A DNA stretch of 64,000 nucleotides, taken from NCBI RefSeq assembly GCF_903915725.1, contig NZ_CAIWTY010000043.1, positions 1 through 64,000 of the forward strand, given 5' to 3'. The stretch comes from an uncultured Rhodopila sp. (GTDB taxonomy: Bacteria; Pseudomonadota; Alphaproteobacteria; Acetobacterales; Acetobacteraceae). Positions 42,865-51,768 of this stretch are shown piece after piece. Within the stretch, counting starts at the first letter, position 1. Every line of letters begins with the position of its first letter. Both the position numbers and the translations under genes were made by a program. A model generated the notes under the pieces. It was not told the DNA's origin, searched no databases, and was given only the letters and a program-made list of their open reading frames with translations.

Positions 42865-44550
42865 TCAGCGAGGCGTATGCCGGGGGCTGCGCTTCGTGTA
42901 AGTCCGCGGCCCGTCGGGTCTGCGGAACTGCCGCACCGGCATCGGACCCTGGCCCGCCTGCGTGATGCGCGGCTCTTTCGCCGGCAGGTTGGCGGTCGCC
43001 TCCGCGAAGGCGTCGCTGACTTCGCGCCTGACCTCGAAGCGGGAATCGGTATCGAAGATGCGGATGCCGCCGACATCGCGCTTGGTGATGCCGCCGACGC
43101 GGCAGATCAGCGGCAGGATCCATTTCGGATCGGCCTTGTCGTTGCGCCCGACCGAGATGCGGAACTGCACGAAATCCCCCTGCTCGCGCGGCGGCCGAGG
43201 CGCCCGCGGGGATTCGGCCCGGGGGGATTCGGTTCTTACCGGTGCCGGAGGCGGCGGCTGACTGACCAGCTCCGGCGGCGGCAACTGGCGGCGATACAGC
43301 CGTAGCAGTGCGGCGGCGATGGCGACCGGGTCGTGCGCCGTCAGCAACGCCTCGGCATCCGCCCGCTCCGCCCCGTCCGGCGCCTCCAGCATCGGATCGG
43401 TTAGCAGCCGCTCCCGGTCGCGGCCGTTGATGTCGTCCGCATTGGGTGCGCCGGACCAGGTGGCGCGCACGCGGGCGGCGTTCACCACCTGCTCGGCCCG
43501 GCGGCGCTTGGAATACGGCACGATCAGCACGGAGACGCCTTTTCGCCCCGCCCGCCCGGTGCGCCCGCTGCGATGCAGCAGAGTCTCCGGGTTCGTCGGC
43601 AGTTCGGCGTGCACCACCAGGTCCAGTTCCGGCAGATCCAGCCCTCGGGCGGCGACGTCGGTGCACACGCCGACGCGTGCCCGGCCGGAGCGCAGCGCAT
43701 CCAGCGCCGTGGTGCGTTCGTGCTGGCTCAGCTCGCCGGACAGCATCACCGCGGCAAACCCGCGCTGTACCAGGGCGAGGTGCAGCCGCCGTGTCGTCTC
43801 GCGCGTGGCGCAGAACACCAGCGCGCCGGGTGCTTCATACCAGCGCAGAATGTTGACCAGCGCCGCCTCGGTCTCGTGCCCGGCGACGGTGATGGCGCGA
43901 TATTCGATGTCGCCATGCGGCTGCGTGCGGTCGATGGTGTCGATGCGCAGGGCGTTGCGCTGATACTTGCGGGCGAGGCTAACGATGTCGTGCGGGATCG
44001 TGGCCGAAAACAGCAGTGTGCGGCGCTCCGCTGGCGTCGCTTGGAGGATGAACTCCAGCTCCTCCTGGAAGCCGAGATCGAGCATCTCGTCGGCCTCGTC
44101 CAGCACGACGACCTTCAGCGCCGACAGGTTCAGGTTGCCGCGGCGAAGGTGGTCGCCCAGCCGGCCGGGGGTGCCGACGACGATGTGGCAGCCGGAAAAC
44201 AGCGCCCGCGCCTCGCGCCGAATGTCCATGCCGCCGACGCAGGCCGCGACCCGGGCATCGCGATACAGCCAGGCGAGTTCCGCCTGCACCTGCAGCGCCA
44301 GCTCGCGAGTCGGCGCGATCGCCAGGGCAATCGGCGCGCCGGGGGCGGGCATTACGCCGTCCGGCATCAAGGTCGAGGCCGCGGCCAGTCCAAAGGCGAC
44401 GGTCTTGCCGGAGCCGGTGCGGGCGGAAACCAGCAGATCGCGGCCTTCCGCCTCCGGCTGGAGAACAGCGGACTGCACCTCCGTCGGCTCGGCATAGCCG
44501 CGGGTGACGAGGGCCGCATCGAGCAGCGGGTGGACCGGGGGAAAGGGCAT
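42865..44550 (-). CDS. DEAD-box RNA helicase with DbpA-type tail
   Basis: ATP-dependent RNA helicase of 561 residues. Motifs: Q-region FPPVHPLL...EPTEVQ, I ARTGSGKTVAFG, II VLDEADEMLD, III FSATIPHD, VI HRSGRTGRAGRKG. Residues about 455-525 form a DbpA RNA-binding domain (FVQFRISVGRNDKADPKWILPLICRVGGITKRDVGGIRIF). The linker is proline/serine-rich with a repeated ESPRA. Start at 44550 chosen over upstream non-ATG extension. Confidence 0.93.
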   Translation of the reverse strand: MPFPPVHPLLDAALVTRGYAEPTEVQSAVLQPEAEGRDLLVSARTGSGKTVAFGLAAASTLMPDGVMPAPGAPIALAIAPTRELALQVQAELAWLYRDARVAACVGGMDIRREARALFSGCHIVVGTPGRLGDHLRRGNLNLSALKVVVLDEADEMLDLGFQEELEFILQATPAERRTLLFSATIPHDIVSLARKYQRNALRIDTIDRTQPHGDIEYRAITVAGHETEAALVNILRWYEAPGALVFCATRETTRRLHLALVQRGFAAVMLSGELSQHERTTALDALRSGRARVGVCTDVAARGLDLPELDLVVHAELPTNPETLLHRSGRTGRAGRKGVSVLIVPYSKRRRAEQVVNAARVRATWSGAPNADDINGRDRERLLTDPMLEAPDGAERADAEALLTAHDPVAIAAALLRLYRRQLPPPELVSQPPPPAPVRTESPRAESPRAPRPPREQGDFVQFRISVGRNDKADPKWILPLICRVGGITKRDVGGIRIFDTDSRFEVRREVSDAFAEATANLPAKEPRITQAGQGPMPVRQFRRPDGPRTYTKRSPRHTPR

Positions 44551-44608
44551 GCGCGGGACGTAGGCCGATTGCGCGAGCAACGCCACCGGTTGCACGCGTC
44601 CCGGAGTG

Positions 44609-45124
44609 TTACCGGCCGGTTTTTCGCGGCAGCCAGGCCATGAAGCGATTGGCGTTGTCGATCGCCTCGCGTTCGACCTCAGCGCTGTCGCGGACATAGC
44701 GATCAGCGAAGCCCTCGATCCCCCAGCGCTGATACTGCATGACGTGAGTCAGTTCATGCGCCCAGAGCTTCAGATCGTTTTCCGCCGCCCGCGCGGTCTT
44801 GAACAGGATGACATCGCTCAGCGTCATCGCCAGCGCATCGCCGTAGGAGAACGCCAGCATCGGCAATGACAGCTTGCGTGTGCCGCCGACGGCATAGCGC
44901 ACACGCTGCAGCAGGGCCGCCGGGAAGTAGCCAAGCAGAGCACGATAAACACCGGGCGGCAGCGGACGTACGCCGTCGGCGATCGCCTGCTGCCGGGCGC
45001 TGTCGATCAAATCGCCTAGCGCGGTGCCGGCATAGTCCAGCAGGCCGGGCGGAATAACCGGTTGAGCGCGCGCCGGCAGCGCGCGGGCGAGTGCGGCTAA
45101 CATGACGGTTCGGCGCAAAAGCAT
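44609..45124 (-). CDS. Exported HExxH (DUF4157-like) protein
   Basis: A 171-residue protein with a short N-terminal signal (LRRTVMLAALARALPARAQ). It has a zinc-protease-like HELTHVMQYQRWGIEGF motif near residue 125, followed by EREAIDNANRF. The HELTHVMQY segment is the hallmark of DUF4157/eCIS-core-type proteins; catalytic activity is unknown. No contractile injection genes lie nearby, so it is probably unrelated to such systems. Confidence 0.85.
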   Translation of the reverse strand: MLLRRTVMLAALARALPARAQPVIPPGLLDYAGTALGDLIDSARQQAIADGVRPLPPGVYRALLGYFPAALLQRVRYAVGGTRKLSLPMLAFSYGDALAMTLSDVILFKTARAAENDLKLWAHELTHVMQYQRWGIEGFADRYVRDSAEVEREAIDNANRFMAWLPRKTGR

Positions 45125-45267
45125 GAGGTTGAACGGTTCATAACAGGACTTTAATCATCCTATCGCGTTCAAACCGAGCCGGAATTGTGGCAATAAGGAG
45201 GAATACACCGGCCGGCCTTGAGGGCATGTCTTCGCCCGGTAGTACCAAAACAGGCGGTTCCGCCCCC

Positions 45268-45360
45268 GTGTCATGGCCGGACTTGGTCCGGCCATCCACG
45301 ACTTGCGGTCGTTTGTGGCAGCAAAGTCGTGGATGGCCGGGCCGAGCCCGGCCATGACAC
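45268..45360. repeat. Family B long palindrome, larger variant
   Basis: Arms of 37 bases (45268-45304 and 45324-45360) with a 19-base centre and a few differences. They share GTCATGGCC...GGCCATGAC with the copies at 31441 and 57160, but carry an extra CATCCACGACTT segment that echoes family A. It lies next to family A copy 4. Confidence 0.8.
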
Positions 45361-45387
45361 AAAGGGAACGCACGCCGCTGGCCGACT

Positions 45388-45580
45388 AATTTAACGCCTA
45401 TGGCGCCTGCGCCCGCCACCCACGCCTTTCCCTAAGCCCGCACCGCAAGGCGTGGATGGCGCGCCTTCGCGCACCATGACGGGGGACTAACGGAGCCGCC
45501 GCAGCACGATTTAGCGCCCACCGGGCCTGCGCCCGCCATGACGGTGTTGGCGACCGTGCCTATTTGTCAAACTCAAAGCG
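45388..45580. repeat. Family A palindromic repeat, copy 4
   Basis: Contains CACGCCTTT...AAGGCGTGGATGG, CACCATGACGGGGGACTAA and a tail (CGCCCGCCATGACGG, GCGACCGTGCCTAT, CAAACTCAAAG) that follows copy 1 closely. The tail stops about 8 bases before the minus-strand coq7 stop at 45588. The rest of the 45125-45587 gap is family B. Confidence 0.75.
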
Positions 45581-45587
45581 GCCGGTG

Positions 45588-46136
45588 CTATACCCGCTCG
45601 CTGACCGCAATCGCGGCCCGGCAACCGGCCTTGATTACCCGCGACAGCAGCCGATAGCCCGGAGCCTGTTCAGCGCCGTTGGCCAGGCCGATATCGCGAT
45701 GCTCCAGTTCCTCGGCGCGGAACCGCTGCAGCGTGTCCTGCAGGTCCGCCTCGCCGGGGCCGATGGTCTCGATCTGCCCGCTGTAGTGGGCGTCGATGGT
45801 TTCCTCCACCGCCACGGTGCAGGCCATCGCCGCCTTCTCCCCCAGCGCCGCGGTCACCGCACCCAGCGCGAAGCCGGCCAGGTGCCACAGCGGCAGCAGC
45901 GCCGTCGGCCGTACCCGGCGGTCCGCGATCAGATCCTTGAAGGTGCGCAGATGCTCCTGCTCCTGCGCCTCCATATGGCGCAGCAGGTCGCCCTTGCTGC
46001 CGCGGCCGAGCACGGCAAGCTGGCCGGCATAGATCCGCGCCGCGCCGTATTCGCCGGCATGGTCCACCCGGATCATGCGCTCGGTGCGCGCCCGGGGGCT
46101 CAGGTCGCCCGGGAGTTCGGCGGTTGCGTGGGTCAT
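45588..46136 (-). CDS. coq7: 3-demethoxyubiquinol 3-hydroxylase (COQ7)
   Basis: Di-iron hydroxylase of ubiquinone synthesis, 182 residues. Iron-ligand glutamates and histidines appear in VDHAGEYGAARIYAGQL, HMEAQEQEHLRTF, VAVEETIDAHYSGQI and FRAEELEHRDIGL, the two symmetric ligand pairs of the family. Length fits short bacterial COQ7. It overlaps the dsbB-like stop by 4 bases. Confidence 0.95.
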   Translation of the reverse strand: MTHATAELPGDLSPRARTERMIRVDHAGEYGAARIYAGQLAVLGRGSKGDLLRHMEAQEQEHLRTFKDLIADRRVRPTALLPLWHLAGFALGAVTAALGEKAAMACTVAVEETIDAHYSGQIETIGPGEADLQDTLQRFRAEELEHRDIGLANGAEQAPGYRLLSRVIKAGCRAAIAVSERV

Positions 46137-46648
46137 CGTCTGGAGGATCTCCTTTGCCCAAGCAAAATGGCGCTGCCGGCGAATAAAACCAGGGCGAACA
46201 GCATATTCAGCGCCGCGATGGACAGCGGCACGCCGGGGATCAGGAACGTCGGCTCGTCGCACGGTTTGGCAGGCCGCGACGGCATGGCGGCGAGGCGATC
46301 CGCGATAGACCCGCCGGAGAAATGCGGCGCGGCGCATTCCGGCAGCGGGCTCGGCCACCATTGCAGCTCCACCCCGACATGCACGGCCGCGATCGCGGCA
46401 TCGGCAAACAGGCACGTGATCGCCGCGATCAGCAACGGCTTGACCAGGCCGCGCGGGGCGATGGCGGCGACCAGGCCGAGGACGACGACGATGCGATACG
46501 GCCAGCGCTCCAGCAGGCACAGCGCGCAGGGGACGAGTCCGCCCCAAGTTTCGGCGGCATAGGCGGCACCGAGCGCCGCCGCCGCCGCAAGGGCGATCAG
46601 GACGGCCAAAGACCGCGGCGGCGCGCGGCGAGCTGCATGGCGGTACAT
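46133..46648 (-). CDS. DsbB-family disulfide oxidoreductase
   Basis: Inner-membrane protein of 171 residues with four spans. The first cysteine pair is CALC in LVPCALCLLERWPYRIV. The second, periplasmic pair is in PLPECAAPHFSGGS and RPAKPCDEP. This matches DsbB, which re-oxidises DsbA and passes electrons to quinone. Coupled to coq7, which makes that quinone, a sensible pairing. Confidence 0.92.
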   Translation of the reverse strand: MYRHAARRAPPRSLAVLIALAAAAALGAAYAAETWGGLVPCALCLLERWPYRIVVVLGLVAAIAPRGLVKPLLIAAITCLFADAAIAAVHVGVELQWWPSPLPECAAPHFSGGSIADRLAAMPSRPAKPCDEPTFLIPGVPLSIAALNMLFALVLFAGSAILLGQRRSSRR

Positions 46649-46757
46649 GGTGTCCGTGTGCCCCGGCTGTGCGGTTCGTGCAAGTTGCCGGTTGGTGTCG
46701 GTCCGATTAAGCTGGAATCGTCGGAATACAGCGATTGCGATCAGACCGGAGGAAACC

Positions 46758-47408
46758 ATGACTGACACCTCGCACCGCATCGTCTGGGGCCGCACCACGT
46801 CCAGCAACGTCATGAAAGTGCTTTGGTGCCTGGTCGAACTGGACCTGCCGTTCGAGCGCATTGATGCCGGAGGCACCTTCGGCAAGACCGACACAGACGA
46901 ATACCGCGCGATGAATCCCAACGGCCTGGTGCCGACATTGCAGGAGGGATCGTTCTCCCTGTGGGAGAGCAACGCCATCCTGCGCTACCTCGCCACGGTC
47001 CATGCCGGCAGCGGTGCGTTCTGGCCGGCGGACCCGCACGTTCGCGCCGACATCGACCGCTGGATGGATGCGCAGCAGACACTGCTCAACCGGCCCATGA
47101 GCGCGGTCTTTTGGGGCCTGGTGCGCACCCCGCCCGACAAGCAGGACCTGAAGGCAGTGGCCGCCGCGATCGAGGAAACCGCCAAGGTTTGGAGCATCCT
47201 GGAGGCTCGGCTGACGCAGCACGACTATATCGCCGGGCCGGACTTCACCCTGTGCGACATTCCCTGGGGCGTGCACGCGCATCGCTGGTTCGGCATGAAC
47301 TACCTCGGCCTGAGCCGTCCCGAACTCCCCGCGCTGCGCGCCTGGCACGATCGGCTATGCCGCCGGCACGGCTACCAGCGCCACGTCGTCGCAACGCCGA
47401 TCGTCTAG
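46758..47408 (+). CDS. Glutathione S-transferase
   Basis: Detoxification-type GST of 216 residues. The N-terminal thioredoxin-like domain has TTSSNVMKVLWCLVELDLPFERID and NPNGLVPTLQEGSFSLWESNAILRYLA (conserved Pro and Glu-Ser). The helical C-terminal domain carries SILEARLTQHDYIAGPDFTLCDIPWG. GGAGG sits 6 bases before the ATG. Divergent from dsbB. Confidence 0.93.
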   Translation: MTDTSHRIVWGRTTSSNVMKVLWCLVELDLPFERIDAGGTFGKTDTDEYRAMNPNGLVPTLQEGSFSLWESNAILRYLATVHAGSGAFWPADPHVRADIDRWMDAQQTLLNRPMSAVFWGLVRTPPDKQDLKAVAAAIEETAKVWSILEARLTQHDYIAGPDFTLCDIPWGVHAHRWFGMNYLGLSRPELPALRAWHDRLCRRHGYQRHVVATPIV

Positions 47409-47428
47409 CGCCCGGCCGGACAGCGCCG

Positions 47429-48277
47429 TTACGCCCGAGGAACGGCCGCCCGCCACACGCTGCCGCGCAGTCCCGCCAGCAGGCTGAGCATCCACAGCCC
47501 GCCCGCTGTCAAGACGATCGCCGGGCCGGCCGGGATGTCGAAATTGTACGACAACTCCAGCCCGCCGACGGACGACACGCAAGCCAGCGCCACCGCCACC
47601 CGCACCTGGCCGGCCAGCGAATCGGACCAATGCCGTGCGGCGATCGCCGGCAGCATCATCAGTCCAACCGACATCAGCGTTCCCAGCGCGACGAACCCGG
47701 ACACCACGCACAGCACCACGAGCATCAGGAACACGAGGTGCCAGAGCCCGCCCTTCCCCGCGGTCGCCGCCATGAATCCGGGGTCCAGGCTCTCCAGCAC
47801 CAGCGGCCGCCAGATCACCGCCAGCACCGGCAACGTCACCGTCGCCACCCCCGCCATCCCGAGCAGTGCCGCCGTGTCCACCGCCAGCACATTGCCGAAC
47901 AGCAGGTGCGTCAGGTCGATGCTGTGCCGGGTGGAGATCAGCGCCACCCCGGCCGCCAGCGCCACCAGGTACATGCCGGCAAGCTGGCTGTCCTCCCGCC
48001 CGCCGGTCCGCCGCGCCAGCCAGCCGGCCAGTACCGCGACCAGCAGCCCGGCCACCACGCCGCCCAGCCCCATTGCCCAGACCGACAGCCCGGCGAAGAT
48101 CGCTCCCACGGCAATGCCGGGCAGCACGCCATGCTGCAGCACGTCGCTCATGAGGCTCATGCGGCGCAACACCAGGAACACGCCCAACGGCGGCGCGGCG
48201 ACGGACAGTGCGATGCACCCCGCCAGCGCGCGGCGCATGAAGCCGAGCGCGAACGGCTCCAGCAGAAAATCGAGCAT
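47429..48277 (-). CDS. znuB: Zinc/manganese ABC transporter permease (ZnuB-like)
   Basis: Membrane protein of 282 residues with eight or nine spans. ABC-3 permease family features are RRMSLMSDVLQHGVLPGIAVG near residue 40 and LTHLLFGNVLAVDTAAL. Coupled with the ATPase gene by overlapping stop and start (TGATG). A solute-binding protein (ZnuA) is not in the window. Confidence 0.92.
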   Translation of the reverse strand: MLDFLLEPFALGFMRRALAGCIALSVAAPPLGVFLVLRRMSLMSDVLQHGVLPGIAVGAIFAGLSVWAMGLGGVVAGLLVAVLAGWLARRTGGREDSQLAGMYLVALAAGVALISTRHSIDLTHLLFGNVLAVDTAALLGMAGVATVTLPVLAVIWRPLVLESLDPGFMAATAGKGGLWHLVFLMLVVLCVVSGFVALGTLMSVGLMMLPAIAARHWSDSLAGQVRVAVALACVSSVGGLELSYNFDIPAGPAIVLTAGGLWMLSLLAGLRGSVWRAAVPRA

Positions 48278-48954
48278 CAGGCCGCCTGCAACCCCGCATC
48301 GGGCTGGATGCCCCATACGGCGCCGTCCGCCGTCAGGCTCAGGGTGCGGGGGAAGCACCGCCGCACGATGTCCATGTCGTGCAGCACGGCGATCACGGTG
48401 CGGCCCTGGGCGTGCCATGAGCCGATTACCGACAACAGCACCCGCGTCGTCGCGGCATCGACGGCGGTGAACGGTTCGTCCAGCAGGATCAATGAGGCGT
48501 CCTGCAGGATCGTCCGGGCGAACAGCACGCGCTGGAACTGCCCGGCCGACAGCGCCTGGATCTGGCGGTTGGCCATATCCGCCAGGCCCACTCGCTCCAG
48601 CGCCGCGCGCGCCGCCGCCATCCGGGCGACGCTGACGGCGCGGAACGGACCCAGCCGGTTTGTGGCCAGCGCCACGACATCCAGGCAGGTGATCGGGAAC
48701 GACCGGTCGAGGTGGCTGCCCTGGGCCAGCAGCGCGATATCGCGGGCTTCCAGACCGCCGTTGTTGATGCGGCCCGCCGCCAGCGGGTGGAGACCCGCCA
48801 ACGCGCGCAGCAACGTCGTCTTCCCCGCCCCGTTCGGTCCGATGAGCGCGGTCAGGCTGCCGGGGTCGAAGGTTCCGGAAAGGCCGGACACGATCACCCG
48901 CCGCCCATGCCGCAGTTCGACCTGATTCAGCGTGACCGCGGGAACCGCCTTCAT
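48277..48954 (-). CDS. znuC: Zinc/manganese ABC transporter ATPase (ZnuC-like)
   Basis: ATPase of 225 residues. Walker A is LIGPNGAGKTTLLRALAGL, the signature is QALSAGQFQRVLFART with an unusual LSAGQ, and Walker B is LILLDEPFTAVDA with the switch HDMD. LSAGQ is common in metal-uptake ATPases. Follows a small membrane ORF and a Zur-type operator, so it is probably a zinc importer. Confidence 0.92.
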   Translation of the reverse strand: MKAVPAVTLNQVELRHGRRVIVSGLSGTFDPGSLTALIGPNGAGKTTLLRALAGLHPLAAGRINNGGLEARDIALLAQGSHLDRSFPITCLDVVALATNRLGPFRAVSVARMAAARAALERVGLADMANRQIQALSAGQFQRVLFARTILQDASLILLDEPFTAVDAATTRVLLSVIGSWHAQGRTVIAVLHDMDIVRRCFPRTLSLTADGAVWGIQPDAGLQAA

Positions 48955-49052
48955 AGGGCCCACAATACCGTCAGCCACACCACGGCAAGCACCGCCCCTG
49001 CCACATACAGACGGGCGGCCGCTCCGGCGGTCGGGGATAACGGATCGATCAT
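48951..49052 (-). CDS. Possible 33-residue membrane peptide upstream of znuC
   Basis: The frame MIDPLSPTAGAAARLYVAGAV... ends in VVWLTVLWAL and forms one membrane span. Its TGA overlaps the znuC ATG (ATGA), the usual sign of coupled genes. Its ATG lies at the edge of the Zur-type box, so the transcript would have to start inside the box or be leaderless. It is too short for confident calling and has no clear ribosome site. Confidence 0.4.
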   Translation of the reverse strand: MIDPLSPTAGAAARLYVAGAVLAVVWLTVLWAL

Positions 49053-49070
49053 GGTTACAGTATAACATTG
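49051..49070 (-). promoter_or_regulatory. Zur-type operator of the zinc transporter operon
   Basis: On the minus strand the site reads CAATGTTATACTGTAACCAT. It keeps TGTTATA-nn-(A)TAAC of the alphaproteobacterial Zur consensus palindrome, with one perfect half and a slightly degenerate second half. GTTA and TAAC also form a strict inverted repeat. Position directly upstream of the ZnuCB genes supports zinc control. It may also influence the divergent DUF445 gene. Confidence 0.6.
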
Positions 49071-49115
49071 CGTCCGGTTGGACGGAAGAGCCGCACGCGC
49101 CTAAACAGGAGGGGC

Positions 49116-50387
49116 ATGACTGAACCTGATCCCGATACGCTCGCCAGGGAATCCTTTCGCCGGCACCGGATGTTCGCGACCGGCCTTCTGGTGTTCATGG
49201 CGGCGCTGACTCTTTACAGTTACAAGCTCCCGCAGGACTGGTGGAGCGGCCTGCTGCAATCCGCTGCCAAGGCCGGTTTTGTCGGCGGCATCGCGGATTG
49301 GTTCGCCATCACCGCGCTGTTTCGCCACCCTTTGGGCATACCGATTCCGCACACCGCCATCATCCCGAACCAGCGCGAGCGGCTCGGCCGGGCGCTCGGC
49401 CGATTCGTCGCCAATCACGTCTTCACCAGTGGCGAAGTCTCCAACGTCCTGGCCAAACTTGACCTGCCGGGAATCGTCCACCGCTTCCTCGCGGACCCTG
49501 CGGCGGCGCATCCGGCGGCCGTCGGCCTGGCGGGCATGCTGCCGAAGCTGATGACCAGCGTCGAAGACGGGCGGGCGCGGCGGTTGATGACCCGCATGAC
49601 GCCGCGCATCCTCGGCGGCGCCGGCGCCGGCCAAGTGGTGGCCCGCGCGCTGCACAACCTGGTCGATGGCGGGCGGCATCAGGAGATGTTCGGGTTCATC
49701 CTCGGGCAAATGAAAACCACCCTGGCCGGCCGGGAAAGCGCCCTGCGCCGGGCCGTCCAGGAGCGCGTGCGCGAACAGGGCGGGCGGCTGGCCGGATGGG
49801 TGCTCGGCGCCTCGATCGCCCGCCGGGTGCTCGGCCTGGTGAATGCCGAACTGGACAAGATGAGCCCCGACGGGTCGGAGCTTCGCCTGGCCTTCGACGA
49901 ATGGGTGCGGCGCGAAATCAACCGCATGGAAACCGATCCCGCCCGCGCGGCCGAGGTGGGTGCGGCGATCCGCAAGGTGCTGGCGCATCAGACGGTGCAG
50001 ACCTGGCTGTGGGACGTCTGGGCGCGCCTGAAGCACGCGCTGGAGGACGATCTGGCGCGACCGAACAGCCGCGCCGTGGCGCAGCTCGAGATCGCGTTGG
50101 GCAATCTGGGCACCATCCTGGAGGAGGACCCGACGGCGCGGGCGCGCTTGCAGGTGGCGGTTGAGAAGATCATCGCCTCGCTGCTGCCCGCCGCGCAGAC
50201 CCGCATCTCCGAATTCATCGCTCAGGTGGTCGCCAACTGGGATAGCGATACGATCACCGACCGGCTGGAACTGCGCATCGGCAAGGACCTGCAGTATATC
50301 CGCATGAACGGAACCATCGTCGGTTTCCTGATTGGCGGTCTGCTGTATGTGGTGCTCGGATCGATGTTCGGTCATACCGCTTTCTGA
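49116..50387 (+). CDS. DUF445 membrane-associated protein
   Basis: A 423-residue protein with one N-terminal span (MFATGLLVFMAALTLYSY), a conserved AGFVGGIADWFAITALFRHPLGIPIPHTAIIPNQRERLGRAL, a long helical middle and a C-terminal span (MNGTIVGFLIGGLLYVVLG). This is DUF445, of unknown function, widespread in proteobacteria. GGAGG lies 5 bases before the ATG. Confidence 0.92.
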   Translation: MTEPDPDTLARESFRRHRMFATGLLVFMAALTLYSYKLPQDWWSGLLQSAAKAGFVGGIADWFAITALFRHPLGIPIPHTAIIPNQRERLGRALGRFVANHVFTSGEVSNVLAKLDLPGIVHRFLADPAAAHPAAVGLAGMLPKLMTSVEDGRARRLMTRMTPRILGGAGAGQVVARALHNLVDGGRHQEMFGFILGQMKTTLAGRESALRRAVQERVREQGGRLAGWVLGASIARRVLGLVNAELDKMSPDGSELRLAFDEWVRREINRMETDPARAAEVGAAIRKVLAHQTVQTWLWDVWARLKHALEDDLARPNSRAVAQLEIALGNLGTILEEDPTARARLQVAVEKIIASLLPAAQTRISEFIAQVVANWDSDTITDRLELRIGKDLQYIRMNGTIVGFLIGGLLYVVLGSMFGHTAF

Positions 50388-50396
50388 GAGGCTGCC

Positions 50397-51428
50397 ATGG
50401 TTCGCCTATCGGTCCTGGATCAATCCACCGTTGTCTCCGGACGATCGCCCGACACTTCGATTCGCGAAAGCATCCGGCTGGCGCAGCATTGCGAGGCGCT
50501 GGGCTACGCGCGGTATTGGTGCGCCGAGCACCATAATTCCGACAGCCAGGCCGGCACCGCGCCGGAGATCCTGATCGCCGCCATCGCCGCCACCACCAAA
50601 ACCATCCGCGTGGGATCTGCCGGTGTGATGCTGCCGCATTACTCGGCGCTGAAGGTCGCGGAACAGTTCCGCGTGCTGGACGCCATCGCGCCGGGGCGGA
50701 TCGATCTCGGCCTCGGCCGCGCCCCGGGATCGGACGGGCGCACCGCCTACGCGCTGAACCCGCGGGCCGACGCGGCGGCAGACCAGTTTCCCGCCGCGGT
50801 GCGCGATCTGCTGGCCTGGGTCTCGGGGGAACCACTGACGGAGGGCCACCCGTTCCGCGATATCCGCGCCCAGCCGAACGGCCCGACGACCCCGGAGGTG
50901 TGGATTCTCGGCAGCTCCGACTATGGCGCCCAGGTCGCGGCGCATTTCGGCCTGCCCTACTGCTTCGCGCACTTCATCACCGACGGGCACGGCGTTGACC
51001 ACGCGCTGGCGGCGTATCGCGACGGCTACCGGCCGAGCGCACGGCATCCGGAACCGCATGCCGCGATCTGCGTCTGGGCGATGGCGGCGGAAACGCAACA
51101 GGAGGCCGCCTGGTTGTTCCAATCGCGGGAAATGTGGCGGCTCGGCCGCGACCGCGGCGTTTACACTGCCCTGCCATCACCGGAGGAAGCGTCGGCCCAT
51201 CCGTATTCGGACGCCGAAAAGGCCCGGATCCATCGGCTGCGGCAACATGCCTTGTTCGGCACGCCGGACGCTGTCGGCAGCCGGCTGCGGGCACTGGCGG
51301 CTGAGCATCTTGTGGACGAAGTCGCCATCCTGACGACGCTGCACGACCCGGAGGCGCGCCGCCGCTCCTACGCGTTGCTGGCGGCGGAATTCGGTCTACG
51401 GGCGCCGCAGATCCTGCCCGCCGATTGA
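50397..51428 (+). CDS. LLM-class flavin-dependent oxidoreductase
   Basis: A TIM-barrel monooxygenase-like protein of 343 residues. Typical segments are VLDQSTVV, GYARYWCAEHHNSDSQAGTAPEILIAAIAATTKTIRVGSAGVMLPHYSALKVAEQFRVLDAIAPGRIDLGLGRAPG. Substrate unknown. Its end overlaps the convergent small membrane gene by 33 bases. Confidence 0.92.
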   Translation: MVRLSVLDQSTVVSGRSPDTSIRESIRLAQHCEALGYARYWCAEHHNSDSQAGTAPEILIAAIAATTKTIRVGSAGVMLPHYSALKVAEQFRVLDAIAPGRIDLGLGRAPGSDGRTAYALNPRADAAADQFPAAVRDLLAWVSGEPLTEGHPFRDIRAQPNGPTTPEVWILGSSDYGAQVAAHFGLPYCFAHFITDGHGVDHALAAYRDGYRPSARHPEPHAAICVWAMAAETQQEAAWLFQSREMWRLGRDRGVYTALPSPEEASAHPYSDAEKARIHRLRQHALFGTPDAVGSRLRALAAEHLVDEVAILTTLHDPEARRRSYALLAAEFGLRAPQILPAD

Positions 51429-51668
51429 AGCGCCAGCCCGCCACAGCTTGTACCGATACAGGATATAGGCCACCGCTGCGGCGCCGATGGCCACCGGCAG
51501 GATGCTCAGCGCCAGGGTCAGGGCAATCGCCGCCAACGAGGCCGCGCCCGCGATCACTGCGACAACCACGGCCCAAAACAGGATGCGGGTCGAAACCGGC
51601 GGCACCGGTGGCGAGACGAACTCGCCATCGAGGGTCATTTCCAGTTCCGGAGGACGGTTCTTATCCAT
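51396..51668 (-). CDS. Small membrane protein
   Basis: A 90-residue protein with two adjacent hydrophobic stretches (ILFWAVVVAVIAGAASLAAIALTLA and LPVAIGAAAVAYILY) and short polar ends. I do not recognise the family. The start at 51668 lacks a clear ribosome site, and an alternative ATG at 51689 is no better. It overlaps the oxidoreductase gene. Confidence 0.65.
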   Translation of the reverse strand: MDKNRPPELEMTLDGEFVSPPVPPVSTRILFWAVVVAVIAGAASLAAIALTLALSILPVAIGAAAVAYILYRYKLWRAGASIGGQDLRRP

Positions 51669-51768
51669 AACTACAATGTGGACCACCATTGGCCGCGGTT
51701 CAAGAGCGCGCCTTATTCCGCCGCCGCCGGACTTGCGCCGAGCCACCGCATCGGGTTCCAGTGGCGCT

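Noticed and set aside
44609-45124. A contractile injection system (eCIS) marker, because of the DUF4157-like HELTHVMQ motif
   Set aside because: No sheath, tube, baseplate or ATPase genes lie within the window, and the protein has an export signal and a short single domain.
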